Assembly (NCBI RefSeq): GCF_014639435.1 | Contig: NZ_BMFZ01000003.1 | Span: forward strand, 450,119-514,118 | Source: Hafnia psychrotolerans | GTDB lineage: Bacteria > Pseudomonadota > Gammaproteobacteria > Enterobacterales > Enterobacteriaceae | DNA: 64,000 bases | Reading direction: 5' to 3' | Shown here: positions 1 through 10,021 of the stretch, piece by piece | Numbering within the stretch: position 1 is the stretch's first letter | Layout: every line of letters begins with the position of its first letter | Made by a program: the position numbers and the translations under genes | Notes under the pieces: model-generated | Told to the model about the DNA's origin: nothing | Databases searched by the model: none | The model's input: the letters and a program-made list of their open reading frames with translations, nothing else

Positions 1-177
1 GAATTAAGTAAACGTATCAACCAGCAGTTTTCCGATACTGATAATAAAATTCAGGTGCGTTATGCAGGCTCGAACAATCTTTCAGTCATGGGTGCGCCCA
101 AGACAGACCGCGATCGTATTGAAGAAATTTTGCAAGAAACGTGGGAAAGTGCCGATGAATGGTTCACCACTGACTGA
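1..177 (+). CDS. dinI: DinI, 3' end only
   Basis: This is the C-terminal 58 codons of DNA damage-inducible protein I, cut by the window start. The reading frame ends in a segment with NNLSV, ILQETWESAD and a final WF, matching the conserved end of the DinI family. DinI binds RecA filaments and modulates the SOS response (family knowledge). The neighbour on the right is bssS, as in E. coli, which supports the call. The promoter, where a LexA box is expected, lies outside the window. Confidence 0.93.
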   Translation, partial: ELSKRINQQFSDTDNKIQVRYAGSNNLSVMGAPKTDRDRIEEILQETWESADEWFTTD

Positions 178-534
178 CCAATATTAGACCAGCCAGTACA
201 TGCGGCTAACGGCACTTAATGCCTTACCGAGATTAATAATAATCAGGTTGATAAAACCAGGCTTTTTGAGCCAATGCTATCTTCGCCGGGCGTCGCTGTC
301 CGGCTTTTTTGACACCTGCCTGTTCAATATTTACTCATCTGGATCCCCATAAATTTATGTTAGGGCAATACGGTTTCTCTTTCTTAATGTTTTCTCACAC
401 TTTATTCACATTTAAATAAGCAATTGCTCGCCATAAACGCTTTTAAATGTTTATACTCAAAAAGCTCACAAAATAATGAGCCGCCTTGATCCTCGTTAGT
501 TACTCGTGTCAGTCACTACAAATAAGGGGTCTAT
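178..534. other. dinI-bssS intergenic region
   Basis: This 357-bp non-coding stretch holds the dinI terminator (285-310) and then an AT-rich leader before bssS. A Shine-Dalgarno AAGGGG lies just upstream of the bssS ATG. No other gene-like feature was seen. Confidence 0.7.
285..310 (+). terminator. Rho-independent terminator after dinI
   Basis: A GCCGG/CCGGC stem around a 10-base loop is followed by six T. It sits about 110 bp downstream of the dinI stop and faces the dinI direction. Confidence 0.8.
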
Positions 535-789
535 ATGGAAAGAAATGATGAGGTTATTCAGACACACCCGCTTGTAGGTTGGGATATTAGTACTGTGGAC
601 TCTTATGACGCCATGATGATACGTCTTCATTACCTGTCCTCTAAAGGCCAAACGCCAGAGGATGCACATGTAGACAGAACCTTGTGGTTAACCACAGATG
701 TTGCAAGGCAATTGATCAACATTCTTGAAGCTGGCATAGAAAAGATTGAATCCAACGAGTATGAGTATATTGAGCATCGCAAACATTAA
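535..789 (+). CDS. bssS: Biofilm regulator BssS
   Basis: This 84-aa protein is nearly collinear with E. coli BssS. Visible shared segments are VIQTHPLVGWDISTVDSYDA near the N-terminus, then LWLTTDVARQ and ILEAGI. BssS affects biofilm formation and signal-dependent gene regulation in E. coli; its molecular mechanism is not known. The ATG is preceded by AAGGGG at good spacing. It lies between dinI and solA as in E. coli and has its own terminator. Confidence 0.95.
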   Translation: MERNDEVIQTHPLVGWDISTVDSYDAMMIRLHYLSSKGQTPEDAHVDRTLWLTTDVARQLINILEAGIEKIESNEYEYIEHRKH

Positions 790-816
790 TTTGGCCTTAT
801 TAGGCGCTTCACTCTG

Positions 817-852
817 AAGGCACTCTCGACTCACGTCAGAGTGCCTTTCTCA
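817..852 (+). terminator. Terminator after bssS
   Basis: A 9-bp stem AAGGCACTC/GAGTGCCTT with a 13-base loop ends in a T-rich run, 28 bp after the bssS stop. Confidence 0.8.
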
Positions 853-976
853 TTTATGACGCTTTAAACGCCATTAGCTCCCCTTCAAATACAGTACACA
901 TCTTGCCTTTGACCAACGAAACTCACTATCATGAACATTACTAAATTGTTAAAAGTCATCTTAGGAACCTCAATAA

Positions 977-2095
977 ATGGAGTATGACCTCATTGTGATT
1001 GGCAGTGGTTCAGTCGGTTCAGCCGCTGGATATTATGCGACTCGTGCCGGTCTGAAAGTACTCATGATTGACAGCGCCATGCCACCACACACAGAAGGTA
1101 GCCATCATGGGGAAACCCGCATCATACGCCATGCTTATGGCGAAGGTGCCTGCTATGTTCCGATGGTGCTCCGAGCGCAGCAACTGTGGAATGAACTGGA
1201 GCAAATCAGTGGCGAAAAAATTTTTCATCGCAGCGGCGTGATCAATATTGGCCCGGAAGGCTCTGAATTCATCACGAATGTGAAAAACAGCTCTATCGAA
1301 TATGCTCTGAATACCGTCGCCATGAGTGCCAGTGAAATTCGAGAAAAATGGCCACTTATCAGTGTTTCTGATGACTATTGCGGGGTTTATGAGCCTGATT
1401 CAGGCTATTTACAAAGTGAAGTTGCCATAGCCGCCTATATCCGCCTCGCGCGTGAAGCGGGGTGTGCTCAGCTGTTTAAATGCCCGGTTGAATCCATCGA
1501 TTATGATGATCGAGGCGCTATCGTGACGACTCATGAAGGGACTTATCATGCCGCTAAAATAGCGTTAACGGCGGGAACCTGGGTCAAAAAATTGCTACCG
1601 GAATTACCGGTTAGCCCTGTTCGAAAGGTTTTTGCCTGGCACCATGCAGATGGCCGCTACAGTGAAGATAATCACTTTCCCGCCTTTACCTTTGAAACGC
1701 TACAGGGTGACCAGTTTTATGGTTTTCCCTCAGTCAAAGACGAACTAAAACTGGGTAAGCATAACGGTGGTCAGCCGATCGACTCCCAGGAACAACGCAA
1801 ACCTTTTGGCGCCGTTCAGCAGGATGGTACGGAGTTATTCAACTTTCTTCGCCACCATCTGCCGGGTGTTGGTGTGTGTCTGCATGGCGCAGCCTGCACC
1901 TATGATGTTACGGCGGATGAAGATTTCATCATCGACACCCTGCCGGGACGCGACAGTACTTTGGTGATCACGGGATTGAGTGGTCACGGCTTTAAGTTTG
2001 CCAGCGTACTCGGGGAAATTGTTTCCGAATTCGGGCAAAACAAGACCAAAAAGTTTAACCTTAAACCCTTCTCGCTTTCACGCTTTACCGAGTAA
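977..2095 (+). CDS. solA: N-methyl-L-tryptophan oxidase
   Basis: This 372-aa flavoenzyme belongs to the monomeric sarcosine oxidase family. The N-terminal dinucleotide-binding loop reads [18 protein letters not shown] cysteine near residue 308 in an [12 protein letters not shown] segment corresponds to the family cysteine that holds FAD covalently. The enzyme oxidatively demethylates N-methyl-L-tryptophan (and sarcosine weakly), releasing formaldehyde and H2O2. Length equals that of E. coli SolA, and the gene sits beside bssS as in E. coli. It appears to be a single-gene transcription unit. Confidence 0.93.
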   Translation: MEYDLIVIGSGSVGSAAGYYATRAGLKVLMIDSAMPPHTEGSHHGETRIIRHAYGEGACYVPMVLRAQQLWNELEQISGEKIFHRSGVINIGPEGSEFITNVKNSSIEYALNTVAMSASEIREKWPLISVSDDYCGVYEPDSGYLQSEVAIAAYIRLAREAGCAQLFKCPVESIDYDDRGAIVTTHEGTYHAAKIALTAGTWVKKLLPELPVSPVRKVFAWHHADGRYSEDNHFPAFTFETLQGDQFYGFPSVKDELKLGKHNGGQPIDSQEQRKPFGAVQQDGTELFNFLRHHLPGVGVCLHGAACTYDVTADEDFIIDTLPGRDSTLVITGLSGHGFKFASVLGEIVSEFGQNKTKKFNLKPFSLSRFTE

Positions 2096-2314
2096 GTCTT
2101 CAACCCTTATTATCCCGGAAAACTCTGTCCGGGATAATGGGCTAAGACTAAATTAATTATTATTCTAAGAAATTATTTTATGATGAACTTCTTATTGTTA
2201 ATCAATATCCTTTTTTTGTGATTGACATCGCTATAAGTAAAAATCTATCCTTTAACCCGTTATCACAGGAGTGGTAGCTGCCGCGCATCACAAGCGCATT
2301 GACAAGGAAGTAAT

Positions 2315-2974
2315 ATGAAATTTTTAGTCATAGAATGCTGTGGTTTCACCCGTCTCGGTATATATTCCTTTCTTCTTGAAAATGAAGGAAATCAAATCAT
2401 TGCCTGCGAAAATATTTCGCTGGCAATGCAAGAAATCAAATCATTTCAACCCAATATAATTTTCATCAATGCCACAAGTTACTGCCAGCATTCTGAATTT
2501 TCAAGTGAATTAAAAGAGTTTATTGAATGTGTATGTAACGTAAAAATGTATTGTTACTTAGACGTACAATATCCGGTTACAGACATTCCCACTTCAATCA
2601 CACGTAACGTTTACATCTTAAATAAAAAGCTAGTGACTCGCCTACTAAAAGATATGGTATTACATTCCGAACTCTATATGACTAACGAAACATCCTATAG
2701 TAATAGTTCTATTTTTAGCGACCAGGAAATTTTGGTCATGAATTATTGGATGTCAGAGATGCCTAATTATCGCATAGCCCGTATACTTAAAATAAGCGGT
2801 CGTACAGTTTACGTGCACAAACGTCATTTGACACAGAAAGTTAAGGTAAGAAACCGGCTAGAGTTCTGCTTTGTTTACAACTTTATCAAATATCTTTTTT
2901 GGCCAATAGATCAGAGGTCACGCCCGCCGCTGAGCCGTCAGGAAAAAGAAGAAATCTTGACGCTGCATAGATAA
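2315..2974 (+). CDS. LuxR/RcsA-type transcriptional regulator
   Basis: This 219-aa protein has a C-terminal LuxR-type helix-turn-helix at about residues 135-195 (FSDQEILVMNYWM, YRIARILKISGRTVYVHKRH). Its N-terminal start, CGFTRLGIYSFLL, resembles RcsA (CSYTRLGLTGYLL) more than a true receiver: no phospho-acceptor Asp pocket is evident. RcsA/BglJ/GadE-like proteins act as auxiliary partners, often of RcsB; that role here is inference. The gene is clearly AT-richer than its neighbours and is absent from this place in E. coli, which suggests acquisition. An ATG after AAGGAAG fixes the start. Confidence 0.75.
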   Translation: MKFLVIECCGFTRLGIYSFLLENEGNQIIACENISLAMQEIKSFQPNIIFINATSYCQHSEFSSELKEFIECVCNVKMYCYLDVQYPVTDIPTSITRNVYILNKKLVTRLLKDMVLHSELYMTNETSYSNSSIFSDQEILVMNYWMSEMPNYRIARILKISGRTVYVHKRHLTQKVKVRNRLEFCFVYNFIKYLFWPIDQRSRPPLSRQEKEEILTLHR

Positions 2975-3338
2975 TGTCATCGTACTTATTCGACGATATA
3001 CAAAAGGTCACCCGATGTGGCCCTTTACTTTTATTGCGTCAAATCATGATCGTTTTCCCGCACCACTTCGCCTTCCCATAATAGAACACTAACGATTATG
3101 TGTTTTGGATCGGACCGGACGATCATTGATGACCAAGAATGATATCTGAACACCTGCACAGCAACGAGAGCCCCTGAATGGTGTCATAAAACTGCTGACC
3201 TTGCAGGCTAAGGTACTCGGTCAAAAGGTCCCTGGGGCGGATACCATGCCGGTTTTGAAGCCGCGGGAAGCATTAAGCTGAAATAATAAGAGCTCAATCT
3301 TCTGAGCCCTTATTGACCAAAACTAACCCGCTAAAAAA
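2975..3338. other. Intergenic region with possible gene remnant
   Basis: This 364-bp stretch between convergent genes holds a terminator near its right end. At about 3185-3281 (+) there is a 33-codon open stretch ending in a stop, without a start or ribosome site. It could be the 3' remnant of a lost gene, but I could not identify it. Confidence 0.4.
3285..3314. terminator. Bidirectional terminator between regulator and trhO
   Basis: A stem AATAAGAGCTCA/TGAGCCCTTATT (one mismatch) with a 6-base loop lies 25 bp beyond the trhO stop. It can serve trhO on the minus strand. Confidence 0.6.
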
Positions 3339-4394
3339 TTATTCTTTTTCAGGTACCGGAATATGCATGGTGGTATGCAACAATCCTTTAGATTTGTTGA
3401 AGATCTTGATGCCATTCTCACGTCCGGCACGCAGACTCCGCTGTTCTTCACGCGGCAATTTCAGCTCAGTCTGGCAAATTTCACTGCAACAACCGTCAAA
3501 TTTCTCAGCACAGCTTGGACACTGAATAAACAGAAGATGGCAGCCGTCGTTTTTGCAGTTGGTATGGTCATCACAGGCTGTGCCGCACTGGTGGCAGTGC
3601 GCAATCACATCCTCAGAAATTCGCTCGCCCATGCGCTCATCAAAAACAAAGTTTTTTCCTTTAAATTTTACCGGTAAACCCTGCTCTTTGGCGCGGCGAG
3701 CATATTCAATGATGCCACCTTCCACGTGATATACGTTTTTAAAACCTTTATGCAGCATATAGGCGCTGGCTTTTTCACAACGAATACCGCCGGTGCAATA
3801 CATGACAATTTTTCTGTCTTTGTCTTCCTGAAGCAGATCGACAGCCATCGGCAGTTGATCGCGGAAAGTATCCGACGGCACTTCAAGCGCCTGATCAAAA
3901 TGTCCGACTTCGTATTCATAGTGATTACGCATGTCGACAAATACCGCGTCTGGGTCATCGATCATGGCATTAACCTGTTCGGCCTTGAGGTATTGCCCCA
4001 CGTTTGATGGGTCAAACGTCTCGTCGTCAATGCCATCAGCAACAATGCGTTCACGCACTTTTAGGCGCAGTACCCAGAAAGATTTTCCATCGTCTTCCAG
4101 CGCAACATTCAGGCGAACATGAACGAGCGCCGGATGGCTGGCAAAAAGCTCAGTTTTAAAGGCCTCGAACTGGCTTTGCGGGACGCTGACTTGCGCATTG
4201 ATGCCCTCTTTGGCCACATAAATACGGCCAAATACGTTGAGCTTCGTCAGGCAAACGTAGAGCACATCGCGGAAAGCTTTCGGGTCATCAATATGAAAAT
4301 ATTTATAGAAAGAAACTGTGGTACGCGGCTCGGTTTCGGCCAGCATGCGTGCCTTCAGTTCCTCGTTAGAAATTCGGTTATGTAACACTGGCAT
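3339..4394 (-). CDS. trhO: tRNA uridine(34) hydroxylase TrhO (YceA)
   Basis: This 351-aa rhodanese-fold protein makes 5-hydroxyuridine at the wobble position of tRNAs, an O2-dependent step before cmo5U/mcmo5U formation. The rhodanese domain contains [12 protein letters not shown] with the key cysteine at about residue 200. The C-terminal part has a Cys-rich segment ([29 protein letters not shown]) typical of the gamma-proteobacterial form. Length and start match E. coli YceA ([10 protein letters not shown]). The gene lies in the conserved solA-lpxL interval. Confidence 0.95.
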   Translation of the reverse strand: MPVLHNRISNEELKARMLAETEPRTTVSFYKYFHIDDPKAFRDVLYVCLTKLNVFGRIYVAKEGINAQVSVPQSQFEAFKTELFASHPALVHVRLNVALEDDGKSFWVLRLKVRERIVADGIDDETFDPSNVGQYLKAEQVNAMIDDPDAVFVDMRNHYEYEVGHFDQALEVPSDTFRDQLPMAVDLLQEDKDRKIVMYCTGGIRCEKASAYMLHKGFKNVYHVEGGIIEYARRAKEQGLPVKFKGKNFVFDERMGERISEDVIAHCHQCGTACDDHTNCKNDGCHLLFIQCPSCAEKFDGCCSEICQTELKLPREEQRSLRAGRENGIKIFNKSKGLLHTTMHIPVPEKE

Positions 4395-4429
4395 GGTGTA
4401 CGTTCCTGTCTTTCATGGAGGCTGTATTA

Positions 4430-4609
4430 ATGGACATCTTTAAAGATGGTGTTACCGCATCTGGTTACCCAAACGCAACTTTTCAAGCGGAAATATCATA
4501 CATTAAAGCAGCGACAGCAACATCTCCCATGGTAAAAATTACCGCGAAACAGGGACAAACACAGGCACCAACCCATGCAGGATTTCAAAAATACGGTACT
4601 TTAAAGTGA
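4430..4609 (+). CDS. Possible small protein upstream of OYE gene
   Basis: This open frame would give 59 aa from the ATG at 4430 and lies between divergent trhO and the flavin reductase gene. I do not recognise it. Its ribosome site is unremarkable. It could be a fragment of an older gene or just a leader. It ends 56 bp before the reductase start. Confidence 0.25.
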   Translation: MDIFKDGVTASGYPNATFQAEISYIKAATATSPMVKITAKQGQTQAPTHAGFQKYGTLK

Positions 4610-4665
4610 GTGACTATGAATTATTTCATTCACCATCATGTATGCATCACGACAATGAGGGAACT

Positions 4666-5763
4666 ATGAGCAAGCTTTTCGCACCAATTTCACTGGGTGA
4701 TTTGACCTTAGCCAACCGCATAATCATCGCACCTATGTGCCAATACTCCTCGGACCATGGCAAAGCGACCTCGTGGCACCATGCACATTTAGGCCAACTC
4801 TCTTTTTCCGGCGCAGGGTTGCTGATCCTTGAAGCGACTGCCGTCGAAGCAATTGGCGGCATAACGCCTCAGGATTTAGGTCTGTGGGACGATGAAACCG
4901 AAGCTGCAATGAAAAAGCTGGTGATGTCAATTCGTGATAACAGCCGCATCCCGCTCGGCCTACAACTGGGACATGCGGGCCGTAAAGCCTCGTGCCAAGT
5001 GCCGTGGGAAGGCGGCAAACAACTCACGCTGGAACAAGGTGGTTGGCAAACTATTGCACCATCCGCCGCGCCCTTTGCACAAACAGATACTGCGCCACAA
5101 GCCATGACCTTAGAACGGATTGCCCAACTAAAGAAAGCCTATGTGGACTCTGCAAAACGGGCAGACCGTTTAGGCTTTGATCTGCTAGAACTGCATGGTG
5201 CGCACGGCTATTTACTGCACCAATTCCTATCACCACTGGCTAACCAACGCACCGACCAGTATGGCGGTTCATTGCAAAACCGCATGCGCCTGCTGCTGGA
5301 GATTTTCCAGGAACTACGTGCAGTCTTCCCGGCAAAAAAACCGATAGGTGTGCGTATCTCAGCAACTGACTGGGTCGAGGGTGGTTGGGATCTGGAGCAA
5401 TCTGTCACTCTGTCTAAAGCACTGGATAAATTGGGTTGTGACTACATTCATATATCGAGTGGTGGATTAAGTCCTCAGCAAGAAATCAACGTCGGCCCTA
5501 ACTACCAGGTACCCTTTGCGGAAAGGATTAAACAGGAAGTAGAAATGCCGGTGATCGCAGTAGGCCTCATCACCGAACCAGAACAGGCAGAAGCCATCAT
5601 CAGCACGGGTCAGGCCGACATGATAGCCCTGGCGCGCGGAATTCTTTATAACCCACGCTGGCCGTGGCATGCGGCGGCGAAATTGGGTGCGAAAATCAGT
5701 GCGCCTAAACAATACTGGCGTAGCGAACCTCATAACGTTAAAGGCCTATTCCTCGCTGAGTAA
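4666..5763 (+). CDS. Old Yellow Enzyme family NAD(P)H:flavin oxidoreductase (YqjM/XenA type)
   Basis: This 365-aa FMN-dependent ene-reductase is a TIM barrel. It begins MSKLFAPISLGDLTLANRI and has APMCQYS, whose cysteine marks the YqjM/XenA (thermophilic-like) subclass, where it tunes the flavin. The substrate-binding pair appears as QLGHAGRKAS, and ELHGAHGYLLHQFLSP is the usual barrel signature. The family reduces activated C=C bonds of enals and enones and some nitro compounds. I chose the ATG at 4666 because of GAGG 7 bp upstream and homology. The gene is not in the corresponding E. coli interval, so it is a lineage-specific addition. Confidence 0.9.
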   Translation: MSKLFAPISLGDLTLANRIIIAPMCQYSSDHGKATSWHHAHLGQLSFSGAGLLILEATAVEAIGGITPQDLGLWDDETEAAMKKLVMSIRDNSRIPLGLQLGHAGRKASCQVPWEGGKQLTLEQGGWQTIAPSAAPFAQTDTAPQAMTLERIAQLKKAYVDSAKRADRLGFDLLELHGAHGYLLHQFLSPLANQRTDQYGGSLQNRMRLLLEIFQELRAVFPAKKPIGVRISATDWVEGGWDLEQSVTLSKALDKLGCDYIHISSGGLSPQQEINVGPNYQVPFAERIKQEVEMPVIAVGLITEPEQAEAIISTGQADMIALARGILYNPRWPWHAAAKLGAKISAPKQYWRSEPHNVKGLFLAE

Positions 5764-6172
5764 CCCACATTCACCGTCTAATGGGCAATGTCACGTTGCC
5801 CATTGTATTGCGTCACTTATTAACTTGTTATCCACAGACTCCCTTAATTCACTGTGAAGAGTTCTATAAAATAACGCGTACAATTGACAAAATGCCATTG
5901 TCTGACGATATTTAGTTGATCAGAATAATGGCATGTTTAGCGAATCTACTTATAAAGTGAACAGTATCTAGACCGTTCATATACAGATATTAATAAAATT
6001 AGCTATTAATGCCGTTCGTTTTCACCTCAAACAAAAAAAATGCCACAATATGTCACTTTGATTCAGGAAATCAATCGTGGCCATATTGGTCAGGTTGTAG
6101 CGTTTTTCCGTTGCGGCTACTGCCTAAGACAGAGCTTATATTTTCTTACTTCGAGATTGACGCAGAGAGCTT
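5764..6172. other. Intergenic region before lpxL
   Basis: These 409 bp carry the OYE terminator at 5781-5803 and then an AT-rich upstream region of lpxL. An open frame beginning at 6040 runs into lpxL in another frame and is not convincing as a gene. Confidence 0.6.
5781..5806 (+). terminator. Terminator after OYE gene
   Basis: An 8-bp stem ATGGGCAA/TTGCCCAT with a 7-base loop starts 17 bp after the stop. The T tract is weak (TGTATTG). Confidence 0.6.
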
Positions 6173-7105
6173 ATGACTCAGGTACCGACCTTTACACTTT
6201 CCCTACTGCATCCGCGTTACTGGCTAACCTGGATTGGCTTAGGGTTGCTTTATTTACTTGTGCTTCTACCTTATCCGGTCATTTATCGTCTGGGTACCGG
6301 TCTGGGTCGCTTCTCGATGCGTTTCTTAAAACGCCGTTTTCATATCGCCCAACGTAATATTGAGCTCTGCTTCCCGGACATGAACCGTGAACAGCGAGAT
6401 CATATGGTGCTGAAAAATTTTGAGTCAGTCGGCATGGGTCTATTTGAAACAGGTATGGCTTGGTTCTGGCCAGACCGGCGGATAGCACGCTGGTTTAAAG
6501 TCAGCGGACTGGAACATATTCAGAAAGCTCGCGATAACCAGCAAGGCGTTTTGTTAATCGGTGTACATTTCCTTACGCTCGAGTTAGGTGCACGCATCTT
6601 CGGCATTCATAATCCGGGTGTTGGTGTTTATCGCCCACATGATAATAAGCTGATGGACTGGATTCAGACTAAAGGTCGTATGCGTTCTAATAAGGCAATG
6701 ATTGACCGCAAAGACCTGAAAGGGATGATACGCAGCCTAAAACAGGGCGATATTATCTGGTATGCCCCTGACCACGATTACGGCCCGCGCAGCAGCGTTT
6801 TTGTGCCCTTCTTTGCCGTGGATAAAGCCGCCACCACGACCGGCACCTACCTGTTGGCACGGATGGGTAAACCCGCGATTATTCCCTTTACACCGCGTCG
6901 TCTCGAAGGCGGTAAAGGCTATGAGCTATTGCTGCATCCTGCAGTCGATAATTTCCCACTGGATGATGAAGTCGTCGCGGCTACTTATATGAACAAAGTG
7001 GTGGAAAACGAAATTCGTCTGGCACCTGAACAATACATGTGGCTACACCGTCGCTTTAAGACCCGACCTGAAGGCGAACCTTCATTGTATCAGACGGTAG
7101 ATTAG
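6173..7105 (+). CDS. lpxL: Lipid A lauroyltransferase LpxL
   Basis: This 310-aa inner-membrane acyltransferase transfers laurate to Kdo2-lipid IVA. A hydrophobic N-terminal anchor (about residues 18-40) precedes the catalytic H-x4-E motif, seen as HFLTLE near residue 128. The conserved [20 protein letters not shown] block and the C-terminal [15 protein letters not shown] are present. Length (E. coli 306 aa) and position between trhO and mdtG agree. Confidence 0.96.
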   Translation: MTQVPTFTLSLLHPRYWLTWIGLGLLYLLVLLPYPVIYRLGTGLGRFSMRFLKRRFHIAQRNIELCFPDMNREQRDHMVLKNFESVGMGLFETGMAWFWPDRRIARWFKVSGLEHIQKARDNQQGVLLIGVHFLTLELGARIFGIHNPGVGVYRPHDNKLMDWIQTKGRMRSNKAMIDRKDLKGMIRSLKQGDIIWYAPDHDYGPRSSVFVPFFAVDKAATTTGTYLLARMGKPAIIPFTPRRLEGGKGYELLLHPAVDNFPLDDEVVAATYMNKVVENEIRLAPEQYMWLHRRFKTRPEGEPSLYQTVD

Positions 7106-7400
7106 ACAGTCCCAGGTAGGATCCAGGCTGATTTCACAGCAGCCAGCTTGGGTCCTAAATCACGCGACTTCCGCTACCTTTGGCTCACTATTTCCGCCCT
7201 TCTATTGGTTTGCCCTTTGAAAGGCCAACTCTGCATAAAATTAATGAACCTGTATTTTATTTCCTCCGTTAACTTTCTCGTAACATTATTGATATGGCTG
7301 ATCATTAGGCGCATAATTATCCAACTCAGTGATTGTTAATCTTCTCTGTCCTACTTTCCGCAGCAGCTCAAAGTCAATGGACCACTTTCATCGGTATTTT

Positions 7401-8639
7401 ATGACGTCGGAACCCGCACCAGAAAAAGCCCCTTCCCCAATAAATTGGAAACGTAATCTCTTCGTCGCTTGGATCGGCTGTTTTCTTACCGGTGCTGCAT
7501 TTAGCTTGGTCATGCCTTTCCTGCCGCTTTATGTTGAAACGCTTGGCGTTACTGGCCAGGGGTCGCTGAACATGTGGTCGGGGCTTGTTTTCAGCATTAC
7601 ATTTCTGTTTTCCGCTATCGCCTCCCCATTCTGGGGGAGTCTGGCCGACCGCAAGGGCCGTAAAATCATGCTCCTGCGTTCGGCGCTGGGTATGTCTATC
7701 GTGATGGTGCTGATGGGGTTTGCGCAAAATATTTGGCAGTTTCTCTTCCTGCGAGCGTTGCTTGGGTTACTTGGTGGTTTTGTTCCCAATGCCAATGCCC
7801 TGATCGCGACCCAAATCCCTCGTAATAAAAGTGGCTGGGCATTGGGCACGCTATCGACCGGCGGCGTTAGCGGCGCGCTGTTGGGCCCTTTGGTCGGCGG
7901 ATTGTTGGCTGATAGTTACGGATTGCGCCCAGTATTTTTCATCACCGCCAGCGTATTGTTTTTGTGCTTCCTGATGACCTTGTATTGCATCCGTGAGCAA
8001 TTCGTTCCAATCCATAAAAAAGACATGCTGAGTCGCAAGCAGGTCTTTGCCTCGCTAAAAAACCCTCGACTTGTCTTGTTTTTGTTTATAACCACCATGA
8101 TCATCCAGGTGGCGACCGGCTCGATTGCGCCGATCCTGACACTCTATGTGCGTGAGTTAGCAGGCAATACGCAGAACCTGGCATTTATCAGTGGGATGAT
8201 TGCCTCCGTGCCCGGTGTTGCCGCACTCATGAGTGCGCCGAGGCTTGGGAAACTGGGGGACAGAATCGGACCGGAAAGGATCCTTGTTGCGATGCTCGCC
8301 TGCTCGGTACTGTTACTGATTCCCATGGCGTTTGTGCAAAACCCGCTACAGTTGGGGATCCTGCGTTTTATGCTCGGTGCGGCAGATGGCGCCTTATTGC
8401 CTGCAGTCCAAACGCTGCTGATTTACAATTGCACCAATCAGGTCGCAGGCAGAGTTTTCAGCTATAACCAATCGTTTCGCGACGTTGGCAACGTAACAGG
8501 ACCTCTGCTGGGCGCTGCTGTATCTGCAAGTTATGGCTTTAGAACGGTATTCATTGTTACCGCGCTGGTCGTACTGTTCAATACCCTTTACTCCTACTGG
8601 TGTCTGCAACGCCGGCCACATCAGGCGATGGTCGACTAG
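7401..8639 (+). CDS. mdtG: Multidrug efflux MFS transporter MdtG
   Basis: This 12-TM major facilitator is orthologous to E. coli MdtG (YceE), linked to fosfomycin and deoxycholate resistance. The motif-A loop [10 protein letters not shown] follows TM2, and the conserved NPKLV-like, [13 protein letters not shown] and [15 protein letters not shown] blocks are present. The start is uncertain: the ATG at 7401 places PINWKRN as in E. coli, but an in-frame ATG at 7377 exists and neither has a strong ribosome site. The gene converges with the VOC gene 6 bp away. Confidence 0.93.
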   Translation: MTSEPAPEKAPSPINWKRNLFVAWIGCFLTGAAFSLVMPFLPLYVETLGVTGQGSLNMWSGLVFSITFLFSAIASPFWGSLADRKGRKIMLLRSALGMSIVMVLMGFAQNIWQFLFLRALLGLLGGFVPNANALIATQIPRNKSGWALGTLSTGGVSGALLGPLVGGLLADSYGLRPVFFITASVLFLCFLMTLYCIREQFVPIHKKDMLSRKQVFASLKNPRLVLFLFITTMIIQVATGSIAPILTLYVRELAGNTQNLAFISGMIASVPGVAALMSAPRLGKLGDRIGPERILVAMLACSVLLLIPMAFVQNPLQLGILRFMLGAADGALLPAVQTLLIYNCTNQVAGRVFSYNQSFRDVGNVTGPLLGAAVSASYGFRTVFIVTALVVLFNTLYSYWCLQRRPHQAMVD

Positions 8640-8645
8640 GCCACA

Positions 8646-9044
8646 TTAGGCGGTCCATCCGCGCTGGGCAAGCACCACACGATAACCGTCGGTATCTTCA
8701 AACGTTTTGCCCGTGTTATCCCAGTATGGATTGTATGAAGCGACGTCAATGAAACCGGCAGCTCGCATCTGCTCGCACTGTGTTTGCCACCGCTGCGCAT
8801 CCGGCATATAGAACACTAACAAATTATCCTGCGTAGGTGCCCTGCCAACCTTTGTTCCCTGATGATGGGTAAACTCCAAATGATAGTGATGCTGCGGATG
8901 CCCTATCATCACACCATAAAAGCCCAGATGATCTTCGAAATCCCCCAACAGTTCGAAACCCAGCCCATCACAATACATCTGCGCTATACGTCGCAAATTG
9001 TCGGTCGGACGAGCAATACGTAAAACACAGTCGCGTGGAATCAT
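8646..9044 (-). CDS. VOC (glyoxalase/bleomycin resistance) fold protein
   Basis: This 132-aa protein has one VOC repeat pair: LRIARPTDNL at the start, a central HHYHLEFTH and a terminal FEDTDGYRVVLAQ. The metal-ligand pattern H/E is partly present. It resembles YycE-like small VOC proteins of unknown substrate. It is a single gene convergent with mdtG and lies outside the E. coli gene set for this locus. Confidence 0.8.
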   Translation of the reverse strand: MIPRDCVLRIARPTDNLRRIAQMYCDGLGFELLGDFEDHLGFYGVMIGHPQHHYHLEFTHHQGTKVGRAPTQDNLLVFYMPDAQRWQTQCEQMRAAGFIDVASYNPYWDNTGKTFEDTDGYRVVLAQRGWTA

Positions 9045-9266
9045 AAGGCTCTCTCAATCAGTATTTGGTTTTGAAAATAGCTAAAAATAGCCAATTTTTT
9101 GCGCTATCGACCGTCAAAAACTTGCATCCTTGGCCATAGCGTCAACAATTAATGAATCAGAGAAAAAGTCAGCCGATTTTTTTGCGGCGTCACCTTACCC
9201 CTTAATTACTAAAGATTTCATTAAACATAAGCCGGAGCTCCGGTGAAATCAACTCAGGAGAAAATG

Positions 9267-9674
9267 ATGAGCATGTATGCAACCCTGGAAGAAGCTGTTG
9301 ATGCCGCGCGAGAAGAATTTCTTGAGTCAGTACAAGACACCACAGACAGTGACGAAACACCGATGCCAGAGCAATTTAATCTGCAAAAGTACATTTTGCA
9401 GGATGGTGACATCATGTGGCAGGCGGAGTTTTTTGCTAAAGAAGGCGAGTCGATTGAGAGCCTGACCTTTCGCAGCGGCGCAGCAGCACAGGCTATTTTT
9501 GATGACGACTACGATAAACGCGAATTAGAAGAAGAGTGGCTGGAAGAGAGCACGTTGTATGAGTGGGACGAAGGCGAATATCAACATGAACCGCCGCTGG
9601 GCAGTGAAGAAGGCGAAGCCGCTGCCAGCGAATGGGATGACGAAGACGACTATCCTGGCCGCGATATAGACTAA
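9267..9674 (+). CDS. msyB: Acidic protein MsyB
   Basis: This 135-aa very acidic protein has the MsyB start MYATLEEAVDAAREEFL and the central QKYILQDGDIMWQ and EWDEGE blocks. MsyB was found as a multicopy suppressor of secY and secA mutants; its mechanism is unclear. AGGAG precedes three possible ATGs (9264, 9267, 9273); I use 9267 for spacing. The context mdtG-msyB-yceK is that of E. coli. Confidence 0.9.
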   Translation: MSMYATLEEAVDAAREEFLESVQDTTDSDETPMPEQFNLQKYILQDGDIMWQAEFFAKEGESIESLTFRSGAAAQAIFDDDYDKRELEEEWLEESTLYEWDEGEYQHEPPLGSEEGEAAASEWDDEDDYPGRDID

Positions 9675-9690
9675 CGCTGCACGTTTAACC

Positions 9691-9936
9691 TTATTCGTAA
9701 GGACCATGGCGAGCGTCGATTGGCAGCATGAAGGTATCGACAATCATCGAAAGTGGCACGTCGATAACCGTCACATACCGCCAGGGACCGTCTCGAACAT
9801 CCCACTGTACCCCCGGATAGTATTGAGCACCGTGCCCCTGACCGGGCACCATACGGCTAATAATGCTGCCGCAACCGGTCAACACCATCACCGAAAATAC
9901 CACGACCATTGAGCGCAATATAGAACGTTTAATCAC
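9691..9936 (-). CDS. yceK: YceK/YidQ-family lipoprotein
   Basis: This 81-aa predicted lipoprotein has a signal peptide ending in lipobox LTGC at residues 19-22. The remainder fits the small YceK/YidQ family (YPGVQWD, DVPLSMIVDTFMLPID). A GTG start follows GGGAGGTGAA. The function of the family is unknown. It lies between msyB and opgH as in E. coli. Confidence 0.9.
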   Translation of the reverse strand: MIKRSILRSMVVVFSVMVLTGCGSIISRMVPGQGHGAQYYPGVQWDVRDGPWRYVTVIDVPLSMIVDTFMLPIDARHGPYE

Positions 9937-10021
9937 TTCACCTCCCCGTTTAAGCCGATAAAAAGGGCAGCATGCCTCAGCATACTGCCCTTTATTTTTC
10001 GCGTAATTCAGTTTACCCGTT

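Noticed and set aside
6040..6357. 105-aa frame running into lpxL
   Set aside because: Overlaps the start of lpxL in another frame and has no Shine-Dalgarno.
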